Shown here piece by piece: positions 13,871-27,333 of a stretch of DNA of 64,000 nucleotides (the first letter of the stretch is position 1; the number at the start of each line of letters is the position of its first letter). The position numbers were made by a program, and so were the translations under genes. Source of the DNA: Varroa destructor (taxonomy: Eukaryota > Arthropoda > Arachnida > Mesostigmata > Varroidae); contig NW_019211456.1 in the NCBI RefSeq assembly GCF_002443255.2, positions 22,499,061-22,563,060 of the forward strand, written 5' to 3'. Below the pieces are notes generated by a model. The model saw only the letters and a list, made by a program, of their open reading frames with translations, was not told the DNA's origin and searched no databases.

Positions 13871-14197
13871 TCTAACAATCATTTAAAGGAATCCTTCTCT
13901 GCGTTGGCCCGTAGATGCTAACTTATAAACTAGTAGCAAAAGCCTGATAGCTATTAAATGTTTGAGTACTAGATTCTGTACGTTGAGGCAGTAGTAGCTA
14001 TTTTTTTTACCTACAAATAAATGCAGCTTTAGCTCTTGAAAATAATAAAGGACGTCGTCTTGATCTACTTCTCGATGCCAAATCCAGCCAAATGTTCTTC
14101 CCTAAAAAAACAAATACGACTGTTTCTGTAGTACAACGTCACATTTTATCTACACATTTTATAGCTATATACAAAGTAGTTTTCCTTTCCTAGCTTC

Positions 14198-14863
14198 CTA
14201 GGCCTTGTGCCATCCATGGTGACCGTGGCTATGGATGTGAATCGGCACGGGTTTCTTGATAGGGATAGGAATCTCCTTGACTACGGGAATTTCAACAGGA
14301 TAGGGCTTCTTCACGGGTACTGGATAAGGCTTGTGAACAGGAACAACGTACGGTTTGGGTATCTTAACTGGGAGAGGCACGTGGTAGGGTTTTTCTACAA
14401 CATAGGGTTTCGGCACGTGTACAACGTACGGCTTGGGTACCTTAACGACGTGATGGACCGGGTAGGGTTTCTTGACTTCAACTGGAACTGGTACAGGCAC
14501 TTCCTTTGGGACGGGAACCTCCTTGTGAACCGGGTAATGTTGAGTGATTACATGTGGCACCGGATAAGGCTTAGGCACAGGAACCGGCTTGTACACAGGC
14601 ACCGGTTTTTTTACAGGAACCACGTAAGGCGCAGGTACTGGATGCGGCACTGGCACAGGTTTGGGAATAGTCTTAACGACGTAGTTTACTTTGGGGACAT
14701 GATGATGTCCGTGGCCATAGCCACCTCCTCCGTACTCTCCTCCAAAGTCTTCGGCGTAACCACCCTCGAGTTCTCCACCAGAGCTGCCATATTCGTCTCC
14801 GAATCCTCCAGCACTCGCAAGTCCGACGAGGCCCGTTGCGATAACTACAATGAGGACACGCAT
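14198..14863 (-). CDS. Secreted KPVPVP-repeat, His-rich cuticle-type protein (intact copy)
   Basis: A single open frame of 221 residues. The start ATG opens a clear signal peptide (MRVLIVVIATGLVGLASA, residues 1-18). A Gly/Glu/Tyr-rich segment follows (19-49), then a His cluster GHGHHH (50-55). Next comes a long low-complexity region of Lys-Pro-Tyr/Val-Val-Pro-Val units (about 58-205; typical units KPYVVPVHKPYPVP, VPKPYVVHV). The tail is His-rich and ends GWHKA. Proteins of this build are extracellular matrix or cuticle components in arthropods (family-level knowledge); the exact role is unknown. No intron is needed. The antisense strand is open over the whole length, a by-product of the K-P-Y-V codons. 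I see only weak TATA-like sequence (GATAAAAAG) about 30 bases upstream and no exact AATAAA downstream; GATAAA at about 14147-14152 is a possible variant. Two degenerate relatives lie at 19975 and 27426. Confidence 0.85.
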   Translation of the reverse strand: MRVLIVVIATGLVGLASAGGFGDEYGSSGGELEGGYAEDFGGEYGGGGYGHGHHHVPKVNYVVKTIPKPVPVPHPVPAPYVVPVKKPVPVYKPVPVPKPYPVPHVITQHYPVHKEVPVPKEVPVPVPVEVKKPYPVHHVVKVPKPYVVHVPKPYVVEKPYHVPLPVKIPKPYVVPVHKPYPVPVKKPYPVEIPVVKEIPIPIKKPVPIHIHSHGHHGWHKA

Positions 14864-17800
14864 AGTTATTCTTATAACTATTGACCGCTTTTTATCGTTA
14901 CCGTTCGCTCACGTTTATCTAACTAGTCCAACACGTGTCGCTTTGCCGTTCTTCGCCGCTGGTCGCCTTTTGTACGCCGACATGACCCCGTGGTCCGCTG
15001 GTGGTGCTCGTGCCAGAAAAGTGGCAAGGGAACGCCGGGGCACATTTTGTTTTTGCGTGGACCGCCGCAAAAGGTCTGGGACAAAAGCGAGCTATGGACG
15101 TGGCAATTACTGCAGCAACAGCAAGGCAACGATAGAAGTCCCCACCTTTCACTACTACCGAATTTTAATACGTACTGCTGATCACGCATTACAGCAGTGC
15201 ACTTGGTTGTTGTGTTTTTAGGCATTTTTTTCGACAGAATTAATTCAGTTATCCTTCCTTCTGATAGCCTGGTGACAATGCAATGCATCGATATAAAAAA
15301 ACAACTTACATATAAAGCCAATAAGTAAAACGTCTGTGAGCTATGCTGTAGAGCCTACGAGAAATAAATCACTTCTCACCGGTTTTAAAAATTGAAAACT
15401 GGGTATAGTAGTACTTCGTTCGGGGCATTACGTCACAGGCAAGTACGACCCACAGTGGTTGGATCAATTAAAAAATCATATATTGCTGTCTAGTAGTTAG
15501 TTGGATTAGGTATACTAGTGTAGCAATAGGAACTTTAACATGCCACATCTATTAATGGATAAAACCGGTGTTTCCAGATCTCTTTTTTTTTTGGTACAGA
15601 ATGACCCACACTAATTATAAGCTGTGTGTTCTTACGCAGAACAATTACATTTTGAACACGAGCTGTAAATGTGGACTGGTTAGCGTGGAATACTGACGCT
15701 CCATATTTTGTTACAGATACAAGCTGAATGTACGCAAAAACTCAATAAGATACCACGCCTGTGTTAGCTTTTGCTAAGGTCCAATATACGAGCTTGGCTA
15801 TTAGCTTGAAGGTGTATTTCGTGCTAGTATGAACAGCAGCGATATTCTAGATAGCGTCGATAAGTGGGGTCTTTGATGGGAAGGATCTTAATTTATTCAA
15901 AAAACAGCGCCCGCCAACAATGTGCGTGTGTATAAATTCGACATGTGGACTTATCAGTTTGTAAAGAGTTAACATAGCTAAATATAAATATGTTCTAGTA
16001 TTAAAGTTATGTTTCGATGGAAGTCTCCAATAAGTCGACAAACGTTCGCTGCAACTCTTCCATCCTTGCCGCTGGTGTTCGCTTTCGATTCATAAACCAG
16101 GTGGAGCCATCCAGGTTTGTTCCATTTCTTAATCTGTCAATGATATCTCTGTTTATGTAGCAGTTATGCTAGCATCTTACACACATAATCGTTGAACGTG
16201 ACTGGCCAAAGTCAGCCATCAATTTAGTTGTGATAGAGTCTGGAGCCGACGAATCGGGCCGGGAAAGCTGCAAATAACAACATTCAGCGTTTTTGATCTA
16301 AACATATTTTCGGTTCCAAAAACTGTTGTGTTCAGACAACAGACCGCCGATCGGTTCCTATAATATTAACGACAACCATGCTTACGTCTGCTGTTGTTTT
16401 TACGATTTTTATAATACGAGACAACTATATTCTAGCTATGTGATAAAACGAATGGCTGTTTATTTTTTTTTTCTCTCAAATTGCCCGCGCGTATTCTATA
16501 ATGATAAAGTTAAATGCTAAACTTTACTATAGTTAAATACTAAACCGTTTAGGTTTTAGCGAGTGTTGAAACGTTGTCGAATTGTTTCATACTGATAATT
16601 CCGAAAGCTATTCCATAAATATATAATAAAAACTATACTCGACAGATCGAGCGAACTAAATATCATAAATTAAGCTACATAAAACATAAAAGGCCTTTAC
16701 TTACAGAATATATGGGAAATTAAAATCGTTGTTTCACGTCGCCTGTGAGTACTCCTTATATCTTATTTTCACAATATATACAATACTTCTGTCCATATAT
16801 AATATTATTTATTTGCTCATAACAGGAGACCAGTGTGCAAGAAATGATTGATACAAAGCTCATTCTTGGCAGCAATTTTTGAGACGATTGTATCTATATA
16901 CCTTTGCAGATTTAGGTAGCTTTTAGATTTACCCTCACGAAAATCTAACAATCCCAGACGACTAGTCGGCTTATTGAAAAGATCTATTTTCTTAGTAAGG
17001 TCTTCTGAAAATGATTGGAAATCTGAACTGCAATCCGCCTGCAGCTGGCACAAGAATATGGCTTTTTCAATTATTTATGTAAAGAATATATACCGAATAT
17101 TTCGCAACACAAAATCAATTTCGGATGGGGTAAAAAAGTTGAATAGACGGAGGATTTTTCCCAATAGGGCACTGAAATTTATTTTATTGCTGAAAGTCAA
17201 TGTAATTTGGCAAATACTATTTGTTGAAAATAAATAAGCATATGTGTGGCATGGAGAAGAAACTGTTCTTGCCTTTGATTTAGAGTCAGTTGATTAAAGA
17301 TAAAACAGAGTGATAAATCAAACAAATATGATTTTTTGCAGTTGTTAGTATTCCAATTAAGTTAGCTGTCAATATCATAGCGAATTCCTGAGATAACGAC
17401 CATTAACTATACCACATGCTTGATATCAGCGAAAAAAGAGCGGTAGACAACGGTGGAGCTATACGCGCTAAACTTGATTTAATGCGATCGCTGAAGACAG
17501 CCGTTACTACTAACAGGGTTTTTTCGTCGGTCTCGGACAATCAGTCAAGGACTGCTCTATCTCGTGGCCTACAATGAATTTCTATAAATTCAGTAATTTT
17601 CGAAAAAATATACCTATGTCATTGGTTCATGTAGTTACATAAGGTAAGTTATAATCTAGAAATCTAGTTAGGTAGATCATTAATGGTTTGTTGCAATGAA
17701 ATGTCTCTTTCAATAGAGCGTAAACGGGCTATAAATATAGCTGGAGAAGACAATGCTTCAAAATCGTTAACCACCAAACCGTTTCAAAGCTTATAGTTCG

Positions 17801-19974
17801 TCTATCATAGTCTAATATAATTTTTTTTAATACATTTTTGATGTGCAGCGTGAGGTCGAGCTTTGAGTAACCCAAATACTGGCACACATTCATAAGTTCC
17901 ATGCCTTTTCACTTTGACAAACGCTGAGCCCCAATTTTCAGAGTTTTGGTCCAGAACCGTCTTTGTTAAGTATTGCTTTAAACAGCTAGCCCGAAACCTA
18001 AGAAGCGATGTGTCTACGTCAGAAACCTAAGCCTAGGCTACCGTTGTGTCCCCCTGAATAATAAAAAAAGCTACGCTGTTATTACGCGGGGCACTTTAAC
18101 TACCGTGACTATTTATGATTCTGGTACTAAAAGTTATCCGTGCTTACTTACGACTATCCAGAATCTGATGCATGTGTCGGCAATATAGTTTAGTGTGGGC
18201 TATACGTTGTTTCAGTAGCATGGTCAGAACCTGTTTCAAAAGTAACCCCATGCTGCATGCTATCGACAATCATAACAGCTAGCTAAAGCTATATCTTCGT
18301 TTATTTTGTACATGAAGTATGATATATACATATGTACATTTTTCCACGAGACTGAGTTGTACCCTAAAGCAAGTAGGTTCTTTACATCCTAGCGATAGCT
18401 TTGAGATGCTAGCTATCGCTTGCGTTCAGTCTCATATATGGCTGAAGTGCACTGGCCGGTGCAGCCCCAGCTTGGCCTAGCCCATATAGCCTTTTGTGCT
18501 ATCATGTAATGTAATTCAATAAAGTGATTTTTATATTATGCACTTTCGTTGGTTTGGAAAATATCATTTGAGGCCAGGAGAAATTTTGGTAGGAACATTG
18601 GCTGGTCCTCGTGCTTTGTTACTAAGGTTTAGGTGTAAGGTGCGAAAAATACTTAGCTGTTATAGGTAACCCCACTTCTTGAAATTTGGTCGGAGAAAAG
18701 GGTCGGTGATTAAAAGTACGCCATAGTTATCCCAGAAGTGCTGCAAGTTTGATAATATTGCTTTTTTACACTAATATTCGTTTATCAGAGAAGCGAGAAA
18801 TGGCTTATGTAGTTCCAGTCCTTTACAGCTGCACTATATTCTCCATGTTTTCCAATATATCGGCTATTTTCGAGCTTTCTTTTGAGGTTGGATCTATCGA
18901 ATAGGACTCGAATTATAAATGTACTAGTTCATCAAAATTTGGACGCCACCATGCATGTTTTCGTGAACAGGAAGAGTTGGGGATTCAATTGCCTAAAAGC
19001 GGCTCTTTACTTAACATTGTTATCGCCCATCCTAGCAGGTTCTGTGTTATTTTATATGAACAAATAAATATGCATATATCCGTTTGGATCTTCTTGGTTT
19101 CTGTTCGTGAGAATCTTTTCCGCTAAGGCGGTTTTCATCGACTGACAATGTATAATGTCTTCGTTACCAAAGCGTTACCATTCTTCTTTGACGGTACGAA
19201 GCATGTGGTATGATTAATAGTCGCTACTTTCGCCAGAGATCTAGTGGAGCAAATTGAGTACGTCTTCGATTTGTCCAAGATACTCGATTGTCCTGAAAAA
19301 AATGTTACACTTTAAGAATTGAGGATTGTTTCAGCGTTTCACTAGCTTCATTCGTTCGCCGTTCAAGTGGGCTAGAAAATCCAGCTTGGTAAAATTGGTA
19401 ATCATTTCATGTATTAAGACTCGCTATTTTCATTTGATTGGCTTCAAATTGACCTCTGTTTGACACGCACATATTTTTTTCTTTCTCAATAAGGATTGTA
19501 TTCACTCAATGACATATTACCTAAGGCCAGAATAACAAAAATGATAACCTTTAAATACATATATATAATGCGAGAAAGAATGAAAAGGTGTTCTCGGTCC
19601 GACGTCTCAGTTTCAATTAGTTGCAGTGGTTGAATTCAAAGGTAGGTTCACTCAATGCTAGGCTATATACCTATCGATGCACTATGTTGCTATGCGCAAT
19701 TTCATTTCACGAACTTCCTCCTATACTTCCAAATATATGCCCATATAAAATATTCGTTTATATACATAATATTTGCTATGATGAGGTCTGCGCTGGGAAT
19801 TAAATATAACGGAAAATGATCCGGATGGTGACCACGCGTGTATTAAATTAAAATAACTAGATCTATACTAAAGTTTCTTACTACGTTATTATATATATTT
19901 GTTCTGTACATTGTGAAATTGACAGTCTTAGCTTTCAAATAAGAAATCGCTGGATAGATAGGTATCTCTGTTTA
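14864..19974. other. Intergenic stretch, no gene seen
   Basis: About 5 kb without a recognisable exon on either strand. The first 300 bases, upstream of the cuticle gene, are richer in G+C and may hold its promoter. An inverted repeat is at 18391-18420. A segment at about 18440-18520 ends in AATAAA and looks like a transcript or retroelement 3' end. The rest is AT-rich with short random frames. Confidence 0.45.
18391..18420. repeat. Perfect 10-bp inverted repeat with 10-base loop
   Basis: AGCGATAGCT, spacer TTGAGATGCT, then AGCTATCGCT. It lies just upstream of the 3'-end-like segment at 18440-18520, so it could be part of a transposable element end, but no second end was found. Confidence 0.7.
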
Positions 19975-20455
19975 TTAGTAATACTTGTGCCATCCTTGGT
20001 GTTGGTGAGCAAGAATAGGTACTGGTTTCTTAATAGTAAGAAGAATTTCTTCGACTACAGGCGCTTTGATGAGGTTTCTTGACTGACATCGGGTAGGAGT
20101 TGTGAACGGGAACAGCATATGGCTGGGGAGTCTTAACTTGGTCTTAACTTGAGTCTTAACTCGACAACGTACGATTTAGGTACTTATGCAACGTATGGTT
20201 TGAATACGCTGACCATATGAGGCACAGGGCATGGGGGGTTCCTCACTTCAAATGCATATCATCACAAATACCACGTTGTGCATTAGATACGTCTGTGTAA
20301 TCACGTATGGCAATGGATATGGTTTAGGCACAAAACAGGTTTGTATACAGGCACCGGAACCACATATGGCTTCGGAACTGGATGCAACACTGGCACGGAC
20401 TTCGGAAAAGTTTTCATCACGTAGTTTATTTACCTTTGGGACATGGTGCTCATAC
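19975..20455 (-). pseudogene. Decayed copy of the KPVPVP-repeat cuticle gene
   Basis: Read on the minus strand, the last 30 codons match the intact copy closely: PVVEEI, TIKKPVPI, then GWHKYY and a stop at 19975-19977, against PVVKEI, PIKKPVPI, GWHKA. Further upstream the family units persist (VPVLHPVPKPYVVPV, VYKPV, FKPYVA) but in different frames. There are several in-frame stops, deletions in the central repeat, and an apparent 4-base insertion after the HHVPKV motif near 20430-20440. The N-terminal signal peptide cannot be recognised beyond about 20455. This is a pseudogene, older than the copy at 27426 judging by its damage. Confidence 0.85.
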
Positions 20456-23400
20456 TATCCTTATCGGCCAAAGCAACTCCTCCATAGCCGCGGAGTCCAT
20501 CTCCACATCTTCCGTCACGCCGAGGCCAGATTCAATCGAAAAGCGAACGTATGGCACTCTCGAAATTCTGCACGCATGATTTAAACCGTCCTGCTTCGTG
20601 TGCACTGGAATGTTTTTAATTAATGTAGCTTCGTAGATCGTTTCTTGTCCATCTAGCAGCGTATCGTGGTTCAGTGGGTCATTTATCGTATAACCGGTGG
20701 TTTTTTTGGATTTAACTAGAAGACGAAATGGACGACAAGCGACTGAGAATCCGACAAGTGAATAATATGAAAATACCTTTACTGACCCAACACGAAAGAG
20801 CGTTTGACGACAACAGTCACATTATATTGAGGATAAGTTGTTATGGTTGTGTCGCTGCTTGGATGATTAATGATCTCACGATTCATCATCAGTAAATTAT
20901 AGCCAATAAATATATAGTTGAACAATAATAATACAATGTAGTATATAAGGGACTTTATGAAGGCCCTATGCTAGACGCGTATCTAGACGAACATCAAACA
21001 ATTTTTCGGCATCAGATCGGATCAACGTCTATTTCTGCCAATGCTGCAACTATTGTCAGCACATACAAATTCAAAGTAACAATGCGCAAAGTAAATGTAA
21101 AATTAAATCTGCTAATACAACTACAGCAGTGCATGCACTTAATGATTATATCAGCATCGTTTCGTTATAAAGTAAGAGTATATATATACACATACAAATA
21201 GGATTTTAATATTGGAATTGAGTCAGTATGGCCGCTATGAGCTTGTGTTATCGAACCGCACTACATTCCGGCCCATGTTTAACAGTGACAACGTAGATAT
21301 TTCTCCACAAGTATTTGTTTACCCCAACCTCACATATGTTCCATTACTCTATCGTTGCTTTTGCCAAAACGAGTGTGACTCCGCTCGACCAGAACCCACT
21401 CTTGAATTACGAATAACTTTCTTTTCTATTACACGAGGTTGTGTCGTTGGCAGGTCTCCATGCAGCGTCTTGGAGTTTAATGGCGCTAATTTGTTATCCT
21501 ATTGCAGTACTCTCCTTACCCTGTTGCAAATATCATTATCCTTCCACCGCAATTGTCCTATCGCAATTTTTCCATTACTGAACGAAACGGCCTACTTGTT
21601 TCTGCCTAATTGTATTTTGTTTGCGCCCGCGTCGCTTCGGTGTCAGTCCTTTTAAAAATAGCATTTACCCGGTCATAGAACACACATCTGTCTCACTGCC
21701 CCACAGGAGTCGCGCGTTTATCAATTATTCTATTCTTCTATCGAAGGTGATTTATCGCTGTTTAGTATAGACAAATTTTTCCTATAGACTTTTACGACAG
21801 GTTTCTGTACATTATAATTTTGATTCAAGTATTTACCAGAATAGCATTCGGCTATTTTCTGTGCAAAAATACTATTTATAAGTCCAATTTAGGCCAGTGT
21901 CATGGGCTCAATGAGACTCCGACGTAGCAAATTGGTTAGTCGTTATTAAAAAAGTGGGTCTCGGAATTCGCTAGTTTAACTTCATCAGCTACATAAACGC
22001 TTTAATTAACCTTCAAGAGTGAGGCAGTAAAAGGCAAAGTGCTTTGTGTCTTTTGGGAGCACGATTCCAGCAAAATCTTTCAAGAAAACATTCTGAAAGG
22101 TTTTTAAAAAATAGATGTACTTTTTGCTGTTCCTACTGGAAAATTATAAAATGGATTCGGTAAGTTGACAAACGAAGATAAACACCGTGATCTTTTACGA
22201 TGAAACACTAGAGAAGTTTGATTTTTGTAGATATGACTATTTAGTCAAGCACCTGTTAAAATAAAAATTGCTATAATTTCTACCTGTAGGATTTTTGTGT
22301 TAAGTATATAGGAAGCATAGTACTATAAATTCAATTGTTAAGTTGAGGGGTGAATGGCTTCACAGACGAAAAATCGTCATGTAAGGTAAAAACAACGAGC
22401 AGACTAGGATGGTTCCCGTGTTTATTCCTGCTTATAGCAGAGGTAAAAAAGGCCGCGAGAGCATTTAGAGCAGAAATTTACCAAACGGCAAATAGATTTC
22501 CTTTTCACGATTTGAGCAGAACAATCATTTTTAGTGGGAGCGTCTTTATAAGTGTGAGTTGCTTTAAAATATCCGAACAGACGGATACATGGTTTGTTGA
22601 ACTCCTGTACAGTGATCATTACGGAGCACAGACAGCAGGATGTATCTAAATGAATAGAAAATTTCGAATTTTCCGCACACATCTTATGTACGCATACCTA
22701 TGCAATCCTTGTTGAATGGTTATGGAAACAATAAAGAGAAGTAAGCGATGAAATAGAGTACACGACAGATAATTCGTGTATCCTTCCGATAAGTTGCAGA
22801 AGTGCGTATTTAGTCCGCAGAGTGTTACTGTAGTTAGTTTAGTACATCGCATCCTGTTGCCTGCATTTATAATTTATATAGCCTATATCACTTTGTAATA
22901 TGGGGATGCCTCAGTTCTTATCCTTTTACGATTAATATAATTTACAGAAAATTGTAAATCAAAGCACAACTTAGTTTAACTGCTTACTGAATTATAGTGT
23001 TTTTAAAGGTCTCTCAGGTATGTCAAAGGGTCTGAACTTTAACATGGATTTGTCATAGCTTTGAAGTGTTTAACATGTACAAAATTTTAAAGTGCACTAG
23101 GCAACAGAATACTGGGAGTGCCCAAAAAATGCTAGGGCAACCCTTATTGCCAACCTTCTTTGAAAGCCCATGCATATATTTACGTTATTTTGGAATATCT
23201 ATCGGTAACTTAATTTTAGTAGGAATCATTGTAACTTCTTCAGTAGTCCTTTTGATCTTCGTAGCCAATCAAGTCACGAGCCAGTCACTGGAAGTGCTAC
23301 AGAGATCATCATCAAAGTCGCCTGAGTATCAAGGAGATGTTGGAACGAGTAATGAATACAGTATTGTAAAATTAGGGCACTGCGTCATAACCATACTATT

Positions 23401-26400
23401 ACGTGTTTCGTTAATCAGGTCACAGCAGTTGTCCCCAGAAAAGCTAAGGACAACTGATGACAATCTTATCTTTAAAGAGGAGCTTAATCAGTTACCTAAT
23501 AGGCGGCTATCATTTCATTGAGTTTTATTATTTTCGTAATATCTAGTATAAATGTTATCACATTTATCAATCGATAAACAAAAGGTATTTGTTAATTATC
23601 AGAAGCTGTTCATAAAAAGGCGAAGCTTATATTTATTAGCAGTTTGCAGTAAATATACCAGAATAACATTTTCAATCAGCTCCAAGCGAGTTTCCTACAA
23701 TGTAATAAAAAAACAACAACTAAACAAACGGCCCACTTCCATCACAAAAACGAGTTTGATTTTTTTCACAATGATGTAGTTCGCGTGATCTCGATAAGAA
23801 ATCACTATTAGATCGAGCCTACTTAAGGACCATCTAAATGTACCTTAGTCCGGCAAGGTATGCTCTCTGGACCTGATGTAGAACCTCAAAGATTAGTCAC
23901 TGAGTGGAATGGTCGCTGCCCTAAAAACTTAGCATATCTGTCTGGCCTTTGTAAAACTATCGAGAACGCCCTTCTCAAACTACACTTTTGACGGCGCTGA
24001 AGAGGTCGAGCATTACAACTTTCTTAAGTCTTTTTTCACGATGAATATTTATCCAATATCGATTGAATTTCCGCCAATTTTTCATTTGCCTAATTCTTGG
24101 GGAGTTCGTAGTCAGTTACCTAATTCAGTAACCACTGACTATAGTTAACGAAAGCTTTGTTCGTAAAATACAACTCTTCTTAGAGAAAAGTATCTCTGTT
24201 GTAAATTCAGTTATGTTTAGTTACGCACCACTTCTTTGTAGAACTTTTAGAATGAACTTTATTAATACAAGTGGACAACACTTCCTTAGCGAATGAAAAG
24301 TAAATTTAGCATAATCAGCAACGGATGTCGTAAATCAGTTCGTATAACGATCACTTGGATGCACCACCAGATAGTAAAATTGGAATCAAGATAATTGTAT
24401 CGAACATCGAGCAGAACTATATAAAAGGCTTTGGGAATTTCGAACTCTGAAATTCAATTTTGATTGCTTATTCTCCTAATTGTTGTATGCTACTTTTACT
24501 GGACAGGAATACTTTCAGCCCGCCTGCTCGAATACGTGGACGGTTTGAACGTGTAGAGTTCCATAAACCGGGTTTACATAAAACGCTCCAACAATCGCAG
24601 TGAAGCTGCTCGTTAACATAACCAGAATAGAAAGGGATCATCAGCACCGAAGCATTTAGTTTTCAAAAATGGTTCATATAATTTATTTTGAGATACTGTT
24701 CTATTTATTGTGTATGCGCGATACGAACATGAAGCTACCATATTGGTGGTTCAGTCAAGTACCCGATCACTCTTGTCAAGGCAATGAACCAAATGCATAT
24801 ATCCGCTCGTGACATTTCGTTGTTCGATATACACTCCACCGCCTGGGGGCCTCACTTTCAAAAAAAGAAAATAATAGAAGGTATGCAAAAATGATGGCGC
24901 CGACACGGAAACACTAATCATGTAGGCTTCTATCGCCTCACTTCAGAATTGGCGATGTTTTGATCCAACGGCGCAAAGTTAACTTCACCGAAAAATACTT
25001 CAATCTCAGATCGAACCCAAGAAAGCATGCTTCATTATTCCTAAAGTCTCAGACTCAACTGCAACATTTGCGGGTGTAACACGCGTGTAGGTAGATTCGT
25101 GAGCGCGGTCTCCCCTCAAAACATGTTTTCTGACATGTAGGTAGAGATGATTATGCTTTCATTTCAATACTATAAACAGGTCCATTTATGGTTTATAGAC
25201 CGTTATTTGTGTGAATAAAGCAAAATAGTGCAATTAAAATTAAATGCCATTAAGTAAGGATATGTTTATATGTTTTTCCCAGGCAAAATACACTTTCGTT
25301 CAAAGACCTGTACTGTTATATGCTTTATGTTATGTCTATGAAAAAAATGGCAGTGTTCAAGCAGCCACTAGAGCTAAGATTAAGTCCAATTTCAAAGCAA
25401 GTTGTTAACCATAATCAATATGGTGCTGTGGCACTACAACTGTGTTTACTTAACCACTGTCGAACCAATGTGGCGTCGGCTTATTCAGTATTGCTGTATG
25501 CTTGTTTGTCTTAAATTGCACTTTATACTTGTTTTCTTGCAACGAACAAGCCTCAAATTTGAAATGACCTGTAACAATAGACATTGAATATATTTAGCTG
25601 ATGCCCTCCACATAATTTTACATTGTATGCTTGTCTTAGTCCGACTATAATGATATTGATACCCACACTATAATACGACTATAAATAAAGGTCGTATTAT
25701 AGTGTGGCTCTCGTCTTGCCTCGTTTGCCAGTATCACATGCCGTAAAATCCGTCGAATTTTGGGTGTACGTATACGTCACATTGTCATACTGATTCAGAA
25801 CAAACAAAAAATGGTTTAGTTAATGGGACACTTGCATTGATAAAGCTTTAATTTACACCCTTTAATGAGGATCACACACTATAAAGGATCGATTTTGAAT
25901 GTAATAATGGCTAATACAAGGCAGAATACATAGTTTAGACAAAATCTGCGTATTCCATTACCGTCTGTGTTCTGAACACCTTATGTAGGTGGATTATGGT
26001 AAACGATCCTCTGTGTAGAATTCCTCTAGCGTTCCATTCTATCCATAGCGTTCCTTGGTAATTACCAACTATTTCGCTGCGTTAGTTCAAGCCGCAAGTG
26101 CCTAACATTGATTTATGTCGACGTATGTTTTGTCCACTCACCTATGTCGCAATTATGGGTAACATTTATGTGAGATCACAAACACGTTAGGTTCTCACTG
26201 ATTTCTCGAATATATTAATGTAGACCCTTCTATCGGCTCTAAGTGATTTCATGACGATGCTGCACCAGAAGTTTTTTGTCTTGAATAAGGCCACCTCGCT
26301 TCAGGAATATGATTCTCTGTGTACAACTCGTGTCATACTATGCAGTAGTTGGCTTTAATGATCTACCAACGGTATACTGGACCCATTGTTCATCAACAGT

Positions 26401-27333
26401 ACGACGCATTGCTGAAAATCTAAGTAACTAGTGTTTGAATATGGGAGGATGCAGTAAGTGTTAGGTTTTTAGAAAATATTTCGTACAAGCTGTCACCATT
26501 CGTTAAAAAATATGAAGACTTATGATTAACAATACGTAGATATATAAAAATAACTTGTTTATTGACACAGATTGTGTAATGCTTATGTATAATTGGCGGC
26601 ACTCGAAACAACGACCTAAAATAGGCCGAAGGGAACCAGTTTACTTCAGACAGATGCGTGGTTGGCACGTCGAGCGATGTATGTCAAATAGGTTTACTAT
26701 AATGGTACAAATATTCGGCTATAGCAGATTGTGCTTTATATAATACATTTGCGGTCCGATTCATTATTTACGCCTGAAATTTTTAGCACAACATCTCTAT
26801 AGTTAAATGTTTGGAATATCTACCTCTGCATATAATATTGTCTATCTTGAGGGTCAGGCAGTCAATCTGATAAGAGATAGCTACGTGGCTGAATGCTCCG
26901 ATATGATTACAACTAATACGAGTATAGCGGATAAATAGACGAATGCGGCGATGTGATATAGCTTAAAGTAGTAGAAACGTAGTTACCTGCCATAGATGCC
27001 AGTCTGTTGCTCTTCGTACCACTAGTGCCGTGGTTATGTTCTGTCCATGGCCGAATGTTACCATTCAGTCAGTTGCTCGACGAAGCTTTGCCTTCGCAGA
27101 CTGGCTTGCTCCAGCAACTGAATTGCCAATCGCTAAGGTAAAAGCCAAATTATCCTGATAAGCTAAAACTATTGTTAACTAACGACGCTAGCTAATCAAA
27201 GTAACCCTCTCAACATCACTCAAAGGCCGCACATAAACGTAAGAATAATTTTTCAGGCGGTTTAACTCCCTCTGTCACGATCATGCAAAATGATGTACAG
27301 GGAGGAACTGGTAGGTCTAGCTCAAAAGTGTCA
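20456..27333. other. Intergenic stretch, no firm gene
   Basis: About 6.9 kb of AT-rich DNA. The two longest open frames are 21212-21655 (147 codons) and 23066-23521 (151 codons, with one hydrophobic segment NLILVGIIVTSSVVLLIFVA). Neither shows a family signature, splice context or promoter I can defend. A perfect 17-bp inverted repeat lies at 25663-25707 and is listed separately. Confidence 0.4.
25663..25707. repeat. Perfect 17-bp inverted repeat (long hairpin)
   Basis: CCACACTATAATACGAC at 25663-25679 and its exact reverse complement at 25691-25707 flank an 11-base loop TATAAATAAAG. A perfect 17-bp stem is very unlikely by chance in a window this size. No oligo-U terminator context or gene end is seen. 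It could be the core of a short foldback/MITE remnant or a small-RNA hairpin. Confidence 0.85.

Larger units (their letters stand above)
11444..14197. other. Intergenic stretch, no gene seen
   Basis: AT-rich DNA between the microsatellite and the 3' end of the first cuticle gene. Only short open frames without family signatures are present. Two small items are listed separately: a perfect hairpin at 12219-12241 and a tRNA-like relic near 13795-13870. Confidence 0.5.

Noticed and set aside
20231..20584. 117-codon plus-strand frame
   Set aside because: It is the antisense shadow of the decayed KPVPVP copy on the minus strand.
21212..21655. 147-codon plus-strand frame
   Set aside because: Random-looking composition with many Cys, Phe and Leu and no homology I recognise; no promoter, splice or poly(A) context.
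23066..23521. 151-codon plus-strand frame with one membrane-like segment
   Set aside because: A single hydrophobic stretch is not enough; no signature, promoter or 3' signal was found.
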